Of a stretch of DNA of 64,000 bases, positions 11,332 through 25,200 are shown piece by piece; position 1 is the stretch's first letter; the number at the start of each line of letters is the position of its first letter. The notes under the pieces are model-generated. The model was not told the DNA's origin and did no database searches. It saw only the letters and a program-made list of their open reading frames with translations. Location: assembly GCF_032854445.1 (NCBI RefSeq), contig NC_088304.1:3474001-3538000 (forward strand), written 5' to 3'. The position numbers were made by a program, and so were the translations under genes. This DNA is from Liolophura sinensis. Its lineage: Eukaryota; Mollusca; Polyplacophora; Chitonida; Chitonidae.

Positions 11332-12446
11332 ACATGCATAACGCTTTCCTGTACAAGGACTAACGTACACTGGTAGAAATACGCATTATGGGGCCTAAAA
11401 AGGAATCAAGAAAAAAAAACTTTGCGAAAGTACGACATCTGTTTCAGAATAAAAGTAGAAGCAATTAAAAATAATAAATGGCCACAGGAGTCAAGACAAC
11501 TGTTATATTTATTGAACGGATCATTGTTGTGCTTGAAGAACCAATGAAAACACACAGTATACTGTTTTCTAAAAAAGTCATGTAAATATGAGAACGGTAA
11601 CATGTTCACAGGTATATTTGCGAACAAAATTTGGATAACGTATTCTATTTATGCAATTAGCAAAAGACTGCAAACTAATGCAAAATAAACAATCATTACC
11701 TTTCCCATATTTTTGGACACTTTTGTCTCCTATTGATGATTTTTGTTAGTTTTTGTTTTCGTTTTCTAAAAACATTTAGTAATTTCTGACTTTTTAAAAA
11801 CTTTGTATTTTTTTTTTTAAATAATTATTTGTTCGATAAAATCCATGGCACACAAAGAATGAAAAATGTTTTCTTGAAGCTGCTTGAATGGAAGGAAAAT
11901 GAGATATTTGGGTACTGAAGAATTTATACATAATTCAAAACACATGCAAAGGTTTGAATGATGAGTGATCACGTTACGCTGGGTTTTGCGTAAATTATCT
12001 GTAATGTTCTCTTTGAGGCATGTGGCATCTTTATTCTCAGTGGTTAGTTAACAAACTGGCCAGCGCATAATTCACCCTTCTTGTTATATTTGCAGAAAAC
12101 AAATTATGATAAAATCATTAAAGGGCTTTCCAGATTTCAATTCAGCGACAAACACACCGAGAACCACAAACTTACCACTTTTTAAAGTTGGATGATGTCT
12201 TCTTTTCTATTCCAACAATTGTAATGTATTTACAATGGTTTATATTCATGAATAATAGTACACATTGTCAGGAAACAAAATTAAGCAGAAAAAGGAGTCA
12301 GGTTTAAGCGCGGCAAACACTGTTATTTTTTACACATGTTCAGCACGCATGTGTTGAATAGAAATGACACCTTTCATCGTCAAATGGTTACAAATGGATT
12401 CATCTCTAAGATTATCTGTGTTGGGTGTGCAGTTTCCAAGTTTCCA
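11332..12446. other. AT-rich unique noncoding sequence
   Basis: No gene or repeat family recognised; several poly-T/poly-A runs (near 11811-11818). Confidence 0.45.
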
Positions 12447-12505
12447 AGAATATAAGTGAAATATTCTTGAGTTCGACGTAAAACACCAATCAAATAAGTA
12501 AATGA
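12447..12505 (+). mobile_element. SINE-B 3' domain fragment
   Basis: Has ATAAGTGAAATATTCTTGAG, TTCGACGTAAAACACC and a short AAAT-type tail. Nothing of the head or body is present. Confidence 0.75.
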
Positions 12506-12550
12506 ACTGAATCAAGTGGACCGTGCAGGGCCCAGTTTCACAAAGCGGTT

Positions 12551-12708
12551 TACGACATTTTTTTATTTATTTATTTATTTATTTGATTGGTGTTTTACGC
12601 CGCACTCCAGAATATTTCTCTTATACGACGGCGGCCAGCATTATGGTGGGAGGAAATCGGGCAGTGCCCGGAAGAAACCCATGACCATCCGCATCTATGA
12701 CATTTTTT
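12551..12708 (-). mobile_element. SINE-B, 5'-truncated, minus strand, with target-site duplication
   Basis: Reads (TTTA)n then GATTGGTGTTTTACGCCGCA and the body to CCATGACCATCCGCAT on the plus strand, where it stops. It is flanked by TACGACATTTTTT (12551-12563) and TATGACATTTTTT (12696-12708), 12 of 13 bases alike. It sits inside an older segment whose left part begins GGCCCAGTTTCACAAAGCGG at 12528. Confidence 0.88.
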
Positions 12709-13189
12709 ATCGTACATTTGTCGCACGTGTTTGTACGTCACTATTACCCTGCCATTGTCCTCTACGTGATATTATCGTACATATCTTGCTAAACCCCCAG
12801 ATCTTGCTAAAATCGAGGACAAATCTCGTATGTCTGAGAGATAAGAACAGATTTGAACACTACCTCCTTGGTCAGATGTTTGTCAATAAAGGTATATTAG
12901 GCTAATGAAATAAAAAGTGTATTTTAGTCATGTGATTAATTCTTTGATCATAAATCGCTAGGACAGACGAGAAGAGGGTCTGACCCTTGCCTTTAGCAAG
13001 GGAGTTTGCAGATTACTCCCTTTCTTTGTTCGTGACAATAATCAGATCAGACTATTTGCAGTTCAACGTTTGTTAAAGACCACTAGTCTTCGACTGACAT
13101 GATGTGTATCTATGTACGTCACACGTCGGAGAGTTTTTCAGTAACTTGCTTTATGTCGGTGATTTTATTCCAAGCAAAACAAGTTTCGG
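12709..13189. other. unique sequence with a perfect hairpin
   Basis: Contains CCCTTGC (12984-12990), a 5-nt loop, then GCAAGGG (12996-13002), a perfect 7-bp stem. No gene is recognised. Confidence 0.5.
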
Positions 13190-13256
13190 CCATACATAAA
13201 ACCGACCACCGGTGTATAACAAGAAAATTCTTCAGTATGGCGTTAAGCAGTTACAA
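13190..13256 (+). mobile_element. decayed SINE-B 3' domain
   Basis: CCGACCACCGGTGTATAACA, then ATTCTTCAGTATGGCGTTAA resembles the SINE-B 3' domain with several substitutions. There is no tail. Confidence 0.5.
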
Positions 13257-13639
13257 TCAAAAAAACATATAAACCATGCTGTTGAAAGAAGTTTTGAAGT
13301 ATTTCATTTCAGTACATTTTTCCAAACATCATGTTTTTATCTTGAGTGCTATATCCAGTCTTACAACTCATTACTTTTGGCTCCATGCATGTCGTCTGCT
13401 GATTGTATGTATGGTTAATTAAATTTTAAACATTCAAATTAAATACTGTCAATTTTCACTTACAATCAGTTTCTAAGGCTGTAACAGATTGCTAACATGG
13501 TGATCACAGCCATGTTTAACCAACAAGCTAAACACAAAAGCTACAGCATATTTATCCAAAGTTTAACTGTTCGCTTACCAATTGCCACATGACAATTTAT
13601 TACTGCAAAAACTGATTGGTTATCAACCACCAGTACCTA

Positions 13640-13915
13640 GCTCTGACTGAGGAGTACCAAGCTGTAAATGAGCAGTACCCAACTGTAACTATGTAGGGAA
13701 AAGCTGGAATTGAGCAGTATCATGTTGTAATTGAGCAGTGTCAAGCTGTAACTGATAAGTATTATGCTGTAACTAAGCAGTATCAAACTGTAACTAAGCA
13801 GTATCAAACTGTAACTGGGTGTACCAAACTGTAACTGAGCAGTCCTTAGCTGTAACTGTGCAGTATCAGGCTGTAACTGAGCAGTATCATGCTGTAACTG
13901 ATCAGTTGATTTTTG
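13640..13915. repeat. 21-bp degenerate tandem repeat
   Basis: About 12 imperfect units of CTGTAACTGAGCAGTATCA plus two bases. The units are strongly diverged and some are interrupted, so the array is old. The period is divisible by three but no long frame survives. Confidence 0.85.
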
Positions 13916-16079
13916 TAGACATTGTTTAATGGTCTTTCACCTGATATATACTTTATTTTAATGTTTTCTTTGCTTTTGAAAGGAAAGAAACATTAATAAC
14001 ATTAACTATCCTAAATCAGATCAGATTTGATCAAAAAGGTTAGGAAAATTGCATGACGTCATATATTGTATGGTAGCCATAGAAAGGGCTGAGTTAACTT
14101 TATTTTCTTTCTATTTTCTTGCAATTTTAATTCTTACTGACATCCACAATAATTCTAGTGGCACAGCTACACATATACCGTCGGTTTGCATGTACAGTCC
14201 TGAAATCAAATTTCAACCGACCAGTTTTATACGGTGTGGTGTATGAAGAAGAGTACCTGAGCGCACGTGGTTGACATACATGAACACAATAAATATACTT
14301 ACAGTTTCCAGCGGCTACAAATCCGCGGCTAGCTTTATATAGTTGTCTCTCACTTTGTTGATAACGCGTGAGAACGAGTAACGTAGTCGCTATAACGCCA
14401 TGTTTAACAACTCGTCCACATAGACTTCGCGGGACATGGATCACGTTTTAGCATGACTACATGCATTCCGGCTATAGCGAACTTAATCTCTTAACTAACT
14501 AACTCCGCTCGACGTCGGTTATCTAATCTCTCATGCCAACATGACGATGAAACATTAATAATCCTTCTGTCTAATACTCCCGTCCTTTATGCGTCTCAAT
14601 ACATTTTAACAGGCTTTCTACAATTTTATGATTTCTTTTTCTTTGTTTTTTTTTCTGTTCTTTGCCGCATATAGCTTTCGTCACTAAGGTTTGCTAACCT
14701 AAATACAAAGGTTCAGTTTTAATTTTTAAGCGACATAAAATCCATTTGTTTTTTTTTCAAATCACAAATAAATACGTTAAATATAGTAATATCATTTATA
14801 ATAGTGATAATTTCATTTGTATGATACGCAATATTTGCCTCTTACCCACTGCCTTTAGCGCCCAGTCAATGTAACAAGTGTAATTAAACTTAACAAGCGT
14901 AACAAGTTTAATTAAACGTGAAAAATGAAGAACTTGTTTCTTTTTACCATGTATTTATTATACGTTTCATTACTTTATGCCAACCGTGTTTACATGTTCA
15001 TGGAGAGATCTTGAAGGATGCAACTGTATATTTTACGCTTTTGTAGTTTTTGGCAAAGGATTTGAATATATAATAAATAATTTTGCTTTTTCCTACACTT
15101 TTAAATCATATGGAAAGGCAATAATCCTTGAGAACGTTAAACGTCGATGAAATAGACATAAATTTAAAAAAAAATGATTCAAATGAACCGAATCGACTAA
15201 TAATGGACTTGTTAGGTCTAGGTTACTGAAACATTATAACTCAGAGGTTTTCAGGTGTTCTTTTCTGTTTGAATATTATTTGTTACTTATTCATATGTAT
15301 ACATGTACTTTTTAGTTAATGTATCCCCCTGAATATACCAACAAACCAGTTTATATGAAGACCGCCCATTTCTATGATGACGATACAATATCTTCCTGAC
15401 ATTTTTTTTCTCACTGTACAAGTATACAATGTAGGAATCACGAGCTGATTATACAAAGCCAATTTTGACACAACTCAATATCTGATGTTTCACGGCTAGC
15501 TTTGAACCCTTGACTCAAATTGTAGTGTTGAAATTAGAAACTCGAAACAAAAGTCAAAACACATGTTTATTGAAACTTTTTTGGGAAAATATTGTTTTAC
15601 ATTTTTTACTTCAGTCATTCAAGACTTTGTGGTATCGGTCCTACGCTGTTGGTGATCAGTTATTGGATCTGACATAAACATGCAATAAAAACCACAAAGA
15701 GACTGTGTTCACAACCGTTGAAAGAAATTAATCAAAACGAGCATAATTCATTCAAAAGTTCTAAGACTCTTGACAGCAAAGAGTAAAACATGGATGGAGA
15801 CTATGACCAATTTTAATTTTTTAAAGCTTTTTAAAACAAATTTTATGTTTAAAAATAACATATCTACGTTTAAACTTAACAAAACGAAAAACGTGTGTCT
15901 GTACTTCATCTGTGGTTTTCAGTGTTTTTAAATGCAAATATGAAAGTCGCAGGTGTAAAATTTTCTGACAACTGGACCTGACTTACAGCGGAAAAAAGGA
16001 AGGAATTTTGATGACTTTTTTACATTTATTTTAACTCCCAGACCAATATTTTGTCAAGCTGTAAGAGGTCTTTTTTGTC
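13916..16079. other. AT-rich unique noncoding sequence
   Basis: No repeat family or recognisable gene. Short frames at 14049-14246 (+) and 14127-14444 (-) overlap and have no features. Several poly-T and poly-A runs. Confidence 0.45.
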
Positions 16080-16650
16080 TTCAAACAAGGAGAACGCCAT
16101 TGGTAAACATGTGGTTCGAAATTCAGTGAAAATCTTGTGACTCAACGGCGTATGAAATCGTGCAAACACAGCTAAAACTTCGTTAAAACCTTGAGAAGTT
16201 AAATTCTGGATGGAAAGCCTTCGTCAGTGTACTCAGATCCCCGAGGTATCATTCGCAACCTTTCACACACTACAGCCTCGTGATGTACGACAAAATAACG
16301 ACGGCCATCTTGAACAAATCCAATCGGCGCCATTTTAATCTTCCGCTTCTGTTAGAGTTTTTGTCGTCGCTCGCTGTCGATTGAACAAAGACGAGGTTGG
16401 GAAGGTCATACTAATGACTGGTCATGCGTCTTCCGCCATTATACCTCCATTCCCATCTTGTCTCTATCTTTGCTCGGCAAAGAAAAACACTTCGTCAGCC
16501 GCATCCTTAGAATGTGTGTGCTAAACAACATTGACTTGGGAGGGGATAAAAAATGTCTTTACCCTATAGGCGGCGTTGTCGATCTCTGATCCAATATTGA
16601 CACGTTTGGAGTTTGGCAAAAAGTTATTTTCTGAACTCATCATGTGTCAA
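16080..16650. promoter_or_regulatory. GC-richer unique island with GCCAT motifs
   Basis: A non-repetitive block with three YY1-like GCCAT cores within about 130 bp: GGCCATCTTG (near 16312), GCGCCATTTTAATC (near 16329) and CCGCCATTATACC (near 16434). It has no usable open frame. Sequence complexity and CpG content contrast with the AT-rich flanks. A promoter, enhancer or untranslated exon are all possible. Confidence 0.3.
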
Positions 16651-17989
16651 TCATTAACATAAAGCCACCTGACAAGACCATATTTGGAAAAGAAGAGGCG
16701 TTCCCTGTTACAGAATCTTTAAATCAGCAGGAAAAAGCAAAGCATACGGGCTAGCTCGCCACATCATTTTAAAGGCTACCCTCTCTCTACTCAAGAGTAG
16801 AGTCAAAATATGTGATCAAACAGCAAGGTTTAAAGTGTAAACTGGAAAATTATAATTTTTTTTTTTTTTGGCTTGGGAACATTTTGTACTTTCATTTGAA
16901 TGAGTATAATGCATATGTAGTTCTCGACATATTTACATTCGTAGAATTGTGGCATGCATCATGCCTTAGTGGATTTCGAAGACGACTTGATGAGTTATGC
17001 TCTCTCCCTCTTACGAATATATCTCAAGGAAAGTTCTAGAGAGTTCATTATATCGAGATTTTTATAAGAATATAGATGTTACAAGTTACTAATCATGCAG
17101 AGAATCATGTACATTACTAATTGAGTGCAATATGTTTCCACTGTTAACGCTCAGTCAGTCAGAATTGTTTTCACCTTGGTTAAGGTTATGTATATGTTGT
17201 AAACACGTATTTGAAAAGTCGAAGTCAAATTGAAACTGACTATTCATTTCCTTTGAAATATCGTGTATGGACAAGAAGCTCTCTGTTGGATGTGTTATAT
17301 TTATGTACCAGAACAGTATGCACCCAAACTGTCTTATTCCGCTCAAAGCCGATTGGTTCATGAACCAGTGAGATAGCAGACTCGAATCTTGCTTTTGTCT
17401 CTTTGGTTGCGGCATTAAGTCATTTCCTACATTCATAAAGTTGGCAGCCGTGGTATAAGAGAAAAATTAGCGAGTTCCTGTGGAAATTTCAACGGACTGA
17501 CCTGACATCCCGGTTGGTCAGAGTTGGGGCTTACATTATTTGTGAGAAACACACCGGGCAACTCTCGATACTTATATTACAATCATATATAGTCACTTGA
17601 TTTACACACGTCAACGACGCCCCGTGCAGATTAAACTTTGATATGTTACCACCCCACCCCAACACCCCACCACCTCAACCACCCGAACTACCCTATATAT
17701 TGAATATACGGTAATAACGAAAGTAACCATGAAGGCTATATCTGAATGTTATAGTGTGTGGACTAATATTATTAGACATGTGCGATTTCCGGACTGCTTT
17801 CGCTTGGAAATAGGACTGCGTTTCGGTGTCAGAGTGAAATATGCATGCAGAGTAAATCTCATTTAGATTTGGACCCGGGTCAATTATATCAGTGTTATTT
17901 GTAACATTGACCAGCTGATTCCCGCCTAAGGTATCGTCTTACGGATTAATGATCGTCTATCAGTTTGGGATCTAAGTATCAGTTCGCCT
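16651..17989. other. AT-rich unique noncoding sequence
   Basis: No gene called. A possible decayed SINE-B 3' piece (GGCAGCCGTGGTATAAGAGA) lies near 17444 but is too short to call. Confidence 0.4.
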
Positions 17990-18460
17990 TATTGTAAGGA
18001 AACGTACTTAATCATGTTCTCGCGGAAGCAATCAGCTGTGTTCCGTCAGCTCGCGGTCGTCCTCATCACCCAGACCAGTGGTTTGTACCTGGCGACAAAT
18101 TACGGACAATACCAGGCGGACATTGGAGGATAAACTGTGACCCAGCAGTGGACGTTTCATTAGGTGCTCATCGTTCAAAATCTGACCAAAGTGCTGAATG
18201 AAGACTTATTTCCACCGTCTCGGGCTGTCGCTGTTCTCTCTCTCGCAGCTGGACACGTGACCGTGGCACGCGCAAGAGTGACGTCGATCACAAGGAGCGA
18301 CCTTTGCACGGGCGGTGACGCTTTTACGACACGTGACACGAGCACACGATGTGACGTTTTGCACGTGATCATTTTACACGCGAGCAAAAAAGCAAACACC
18401 TTCACTTCGACGGCCTTTGTAGTGATACAGGTGATTTCAGATAAAAAAAAGTAACAACAA
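17990..18460. promoter_or_regulatory. island with clustered CACGTG E-boxes and CRE-like sites
   Basis: Three perfect CACGTG palindromes at 18254-18259, 18330-18335 and 18362-18367, and CRE-like TGACGTCG (18279-18286) and TGACGT (18352-18357), all within 114 bp. CACGTG is bound by bHLH-zip and bHLH-PAS factors (USF, MITF, Myc/Max, CLOCK families), TGACGT by CREB/ATF. Overlapping short frames (18164-18454 +, 18175-18405 -) show no protein features. Function is inferred. Confidence 0.45.
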
Positions 18461-19289
18461 CAACATCAAAATCCGATCCATCACATGCCCGAGGTGTATA
18501 CGTCCAATCTGCCAGCCTTTATCCTTAATATAGAAAACGTAATAGGGGATAAATTGAATATACACAAAACACACCCGCGGGACAACTAAATGGATCATTT
18601 CGCTGCTTTATTGACTCATACGTGTGTCTACCAGCTGCGAATATTTCTGTCTTCTCAAGGTCATGGAAGATTCTCATGGCAGGATGGTCTCATTCTAAAT
18701 CCTAATTAGCGACTGAGCTAACTTTAGAATACAACTCATCTTTGTACACCTTTACAGAAATAACTAAATGACAGGTCCTAATTTTCTTATTTATCTTGTT
18801 CGATTTCTACATAAAAACTTACACATTCACAGTGATCGTAATTTCTATTCACTTCCTTCCTGGTAATAGTTGTATCCATAAAAAAATATATTGATCGCGC
18901 ATCATTTCATCAACAATAAACGATGGCTGCTCTCATCTAAAGTTTCTTTCTAAGTTCTAAAGCCCAGTTATGGCGGAATAATTAACATTTATATGTTTTT
19001 TCCGCCCTAAAATCACGTGATCGATGCCACATACAGGCCATTCTCGATAAACGGTGTGAGTATTTCATTTTCAGTCAAAAGCAAACGATTAAAATAACGT
19101 TTTTAATTATCCTTACCTTAAGCGCTGCTGATATTCTTGACACAAGGATATATATATACGTTAATGATTTATAGTGTGACGTCAGCACAATGGCCTTGGT
19201 TGTTTTGCTCCGTTTCCATCCCTCTTCTCCAACATCAGACATAATATTATTTGTTGCCTGTTACCATTTTTTATTTCTTGTATTTTACT
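18461..19289. other. unique noncoding sequence
   Basis: No gene or repeat. Another CACGTG lies at 19014-19019. Confidence 0.45.
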
Positions 19290-22200
19290 TCCATAAAAAC
19301 CCTCACAAAACATACAGGTAAAACACAACTACCTGACATTTTTATCATGCAGTATATGATAACAGATAGTGTTATCTGCCATCACACATCACACGGGTAA
19401 AATACAGCTTCCTGACATTGTTATCTTGCAGTATATGATGACTGGTTGTGGTATCTGCCCTCACACAACACAAAGGTAAAATACGGCTACGTGACATTTT
19501 TATTTTGCAGTATATGATGACTGGTTGTGGTATCTGCCCTCACACAACACAAAGGTAAAATACGGCTACCTGACATTTTTATCTTGCAGTATATGATGAC
19601 TGGTTGTGGTATCTGCCCTCACACAACACAAAGGTAAAATACGGCTACCTGACATTTTTATCTTGCAGAATATGATGACTGGTTGTGGTACCTACTCTCA
19701 CAAAACACAAAGGTAAAATACGGCTACCTGACATTTTTATCTTGCAGTATATGATGACTGGTTGTGGTATCTGCCCTCACACAACACATGGGTAAAATAT
19801 GGCTACCTGACATTTTTATCTTGCAGTATATGATGACTGGTTGTGGTATTTGCCCTCACACAACACAAAGGTAAAATACGGCTACCTGACATTTTTATCT
19901 TGCAGTATATGATGACTGGTTGTGGTATCTGCCCTCACACAACACAAAGGTAAAATACGGCTACCTGACATTTTTATCTTGCAGTATATGATGACTGGTT
20001 GTGGTATCTGCCCTCACACAACACAAAGGAAAAATACGACTACCTGACATTTTTATCTTGCAGTATATGATGACTGGTTGTGGTACCTACTCTCACACAA
20101 CACATAGGTAAAATACGGCTACCTGACATTTTTATCTTGCAGTATATGATGACTGGTTGTGGTACCTACTCTCACACAACACATAGGTAAAATACGGCTT
20201 CCTGACATTTTTATCTTGCAGTATATGATGACTGGTTGTGGTACCTACTCTTACACAACACATGGGTAAAATACGGCTACTTGGCATTTTTATCTTGCAG
20301 TATATGATGACTGGTTGTGGTACCTAGTCTCACACAACACATAGGGAAAATACGGCTACCTGACATTTTTATCTTCCAGTATATGATGACTGGTTGTGGT
20401 ACCTACTCTCACACAACACATAGGCAAAATACGGCTTCCTGACATTATTATCTTGCAGTATATGATGACTGGTTGTGGTACCTACTCTCACACAACACAT
20501 AGGTAAAATACGGCTACCTGACATTTTTATCTTGCAGTATATGATGACTGGTTGTGGTACCTACTCTCACACAACACAAAGGTAAAATACGGCTACCTGA
20601 CATTTTTATCTTGCAGTATATGATGACTGGTTGTGGTACCTACTCTCACACAACACATAGGTAAAATACGGCTACCTGACATTTTTATCATGCGGTATAT
20701 GATGGCAGATAGTGTTACCTGCCCTCACACAACACATGGGAAAAATACGGATACCTGACATCTTTATCTTACAGTATATGATGAAAGATAGTGTTACCTG
20801 CCCTCACAAAACACACAGGTAAAATACGGCTACCTGACATTTTTATCTTGCAGTATATGATGACTGGTGGTGGTACCTGATCTCATACAACACACAGGTA
20901 AAATACAGCTACCTGACATTATTATCTTGCAGTATATGATGACAGGATGTGCTACCTGCCCTCACACAACACATGGGTAAAATACGGCTACTTGGCATTT
21001 TTATCATGCAGTATACAATGACTGGTTGTGGTATCTGCTCTCACACAATATACAGGTAAAATACGGCTACCTGACATTTGTATTATGTGGTATATGATGA
21101 CTGATATTGTTACCTGCCATCACACAACACACAGGTAAAATACGGCTACCTGACATTTTTATCATGCATTATATGATGACAGGTAGTGTTTTCTGTCCTC
21201 ACACAACACATGAGTAAAATACGGCTACCTGACATTTTTATCATGCAGTATATGATCACTGGTAGTGGTACCTGCCCTCACACAACACACAGGTAAAATA
21301 CGGCTACCTGACATTTTTAGGATGCACTATATAATGACTTGCCTTGTTACCTGCCCTCCCACAACACACAGGTAAAATACTGCTATTTGACATTTTTATC
21401 ATGCAGTATATGATGACCGATAGTTTTACCTGCCCTCACACAACACATGGGTAAAATTTGGCTACCTGACATTTTTATTATGCGGTATATGATGACTGAT
21501 ATTGTTACCTGCCCTCACACGACACACAGGTAAAATACGGCTACCTGACATTTTTATCTTGTAGTATATGATGACTGGTAGTGGTATCTGCCCTCACACA
21601 ACACATGGCTAAAATACTGCTATTTGACATTTTTATCACGCAGTATATGATGACCGATAGTGTTGCCTGCCCTCACACAACACATGGGTAAAATATGGCT
21701 AATTGACATTTTTATCATGCAGTATATAATGACTAGTAGTGTTATCTGCCCTCACCCAACACAGAGGTAAAATACGGCTACCTGACATTTTTATCTTGTA
21801 GTATATGATGACTTCCAGTGGTACCTGCCCTCACACAACACATGGGTAAAATATGGCTACCTGAGATATTTATCATGCAGTATATGATGACTGGTGGTGG
21901 TACCTGCCCTCACACAACTCATGGTAAAATACGGGCTACCTGAAATATTTATCTTGCAGTATACAATAACTGGTAGTGGTATCTGCCCTCACACAACACA
22001 TGGGTAAAATACTGCTATTTGACATTTTTATCATGCAGTATATGATGACCGGTAGTGTTATCGGCCTTCACACAACGCAAGAGTAAAATACGGCTACCTG
22101 ACATATTTATCTTGCAGTATATGATGACTGGTAGTGGTAACTGCTCTCACACAATATACAGGTAAAATACGGTTACCTGACATTTTTAGGATGCACTATA

Positions 22201-25200
22201 TGATGATTGGTGGTGTTACCTGCCCTAACACAACACATGGGTAAAATACGGCTACCTGACATATTTATCTTGCAGTATACAATGACTGGTAGTGGTATCT
22301 GCCCTCACACAACACATGGATAAAATACGGCTACCTGACATTTTTATCATGCATTATATGATGACAGGTAGTGTTTTCTGTCCTCACACAACACACAGGT
22401 AAAATATGGCTACCTGACATTTTCATTATGCACTATATGATGACCGGTAGTGTTATCAGCCTTCACACAACGCAAGAGCAAAATACGTTTACCTGACATT
22501 TTTATCTTCCACTATATGATGACTGGTAGTGGTAACTGCTCTCACACAATATACGGGTAAAATACGGTTACCTGACATTTTTAGGATGCACTGTATGATG
22601 ACTGTTGGTGGTACCTGATCTCACACAACACACAGGTAAAATACGGCTACCTGACATTTTTAGGATGCACTGTATGATGACTGTTGGTGGTACCTGATCT
22701 CACACAACACACAGGTAAAATACGGTTACCTGACATTTTTAGGATGCACTGTATGATGACTGTTGGTGGTACCTGATCTCACACAACACACAGGTAAAAT
22801 ACGGCTACCTGACATTTTCATTATGCACTATATGATGACTGGTAGGGTTATCGGCCTTTACACAACGCAAGAGTAAAATACGTTTACCTGACATTTTTAT
22901 CTTCCACTAAATGATGACTGGCAGTGGTAACTGCTCTTACACAATATACAGGTAAAATACGGTTTCCTGACATTTTTAGGATGCACTATATGATGACTTG
23001 CACTGTTACCTGCCCTCACACAACACATGGGTAAAATACGGCTACCTGACATTTTTATTATGTGGTAAATGATGACTGATATTGTTACCTGCCCTCACAC
23101 GACACACCGGCAAATTACTGCTACCTGACATGTTTATCTTCCACTATATGATAACTATTGATGGTACCTGCTCTCACACAATACACAGGTCAAATACGGC
23201 TACCTGACATTTTTATCATGCAGTATGTAATGACCATTAGTGTTACCCGCCTTCACACACCACATGGGTAAAATACGGCTACCTGACATTTTTATCTTTT
23301 AGCATATGATGACTGGTGATGGTACCTGCCCTCAAACAACACATAGGTAATATACCGGTACCTGATATTTTTATCTTGCAGTATATGATGACTGGTAGTG
23401 GTTCCTTATCTCACACAACACATAGGTAAAATACGGCTACCTGACATTTTTATTATGCAGTATATGATGACAGGTTGTGTTACCTGCCCTCACACAACAC
23501 ACCGGTAAAATACGGCTACCTGACATATTTATGTTGCAGTATACAATGACTGGTAGTGGTATCTGGTCTTACACAACACATGGGTAAAATACTGCTTTTT
23601 GACATTTTTATCATGCAGTATATGATGACCGATAGTTTCACCTGCCCTCACACAACACATGGGTAAAATATGGCTACCTGACATTTTTATCTTGTAGTAT
23701 GTGATGACTGGTAATCGTACCTGCCCTCGCACAACACATGGGTAAAATACGGATACCTGACATTTTTATCTTGTAGTATATGATGACTAGTAATCGTACC
23801 TGCTCTCACACAACACAAAGGTAAAATACGGCTACCTGACATTTTTATCTTGCAGTATATGATGACTAGTAATCGTACCTGCTCTCACACAACACACAGG
23901 TAAAATACGGCTACCTGACATTTTTATCATGCATTATGTAATGACCGATAGTTTTACCTGCCCTCACACACCACATGGGTAAAATACGGGGTACCTGACA
24001 TTTTTATCTAGCAGTATATGATGACTGGTGATGGTACCTGCCCTCAAACAACACACAGGTAAAATAAGGCTATTTGACACTTTTATAATATAGTATATGA
24101 TGCCCGATTGTGTCACCTGCCCTCACACAACACATGGGTAAAATACGGCTACCTGACATTTTTATCATGCAGTATATGATGACTGGTAGTTTTACCTGCC
24201 CTCACACAACACATGGGTAAAATACGGCTACCTGACGTTTTTATCTTGCAGTATATGATGACTGGTGGTGGTACCTAATCTCACGCAACACATAGGTAAA
24301 ATACGGCTTCCTGACATTTTTATTTTATAGTAGATGATGACTGGTAGTGTTACCTGCCCTCACACAACACATAGATAAAATACGGCTACCTGACGTTTTT
24401 ATCATGCACTATATGATGACTGATAGTGTTATCTGCCATCGCACAACACAGAGGTAAAGTACGGCTACATGAAATTTTTATCTTGCAGTATATGATGACT
24501 GGTGGTGGTACCTAATCTCACACAACACATAGGTAAAATACGGCTTCCTGACATTTTTATCTTGCAGTATATGATGACTGGTAGTGTCATCTGCTCTCAC
24601 ACAATACACAGGTAAAATACGGCTACCTGACGTTTTTATCATGCACTATATGATGACTGATAGTGTTATCTGCCCTCGCACAACACAGAGGTAAAATACG
24701 GCTACTTGACATTTTTATCTTGTAGTATATGATGACTGGTAGTGTTATCTGCCCTCACACAACACATAGGTAAAGTACAGCTACATGAAATTTTTATCTT
24801 GCAGTATATGATGACTAGTAGTGTTATCTGCCCTCACATAACACACAGGTAAAATACGGCTACCTGACATTTTTATCTTGTAGTATATGATGACAGGTTG
24901 TGGTATCTGCCCTCACACAACACATAGGTAAAGTATGGCTACATGAAATTTTTATCTTGCAGTATATGATGACTAGTAGTGGTACCTGCTCTCACACAAC
25001 ACACAGGTAAAATACGGCTACCTGACATTTTTATCTTGCAGTATATAATGACTAGTAGTTTTAACTGCTCTCACACAACACATGGATAAAATACGGCTAC
25101 ATGAAATTTTATCTTGCAGTATATGATGACTAGTAGTGTTACCTGCCCTCACACAACACATGGATAAAGTATGGCTACTTGACATTTTTGTCTTGCAGTA

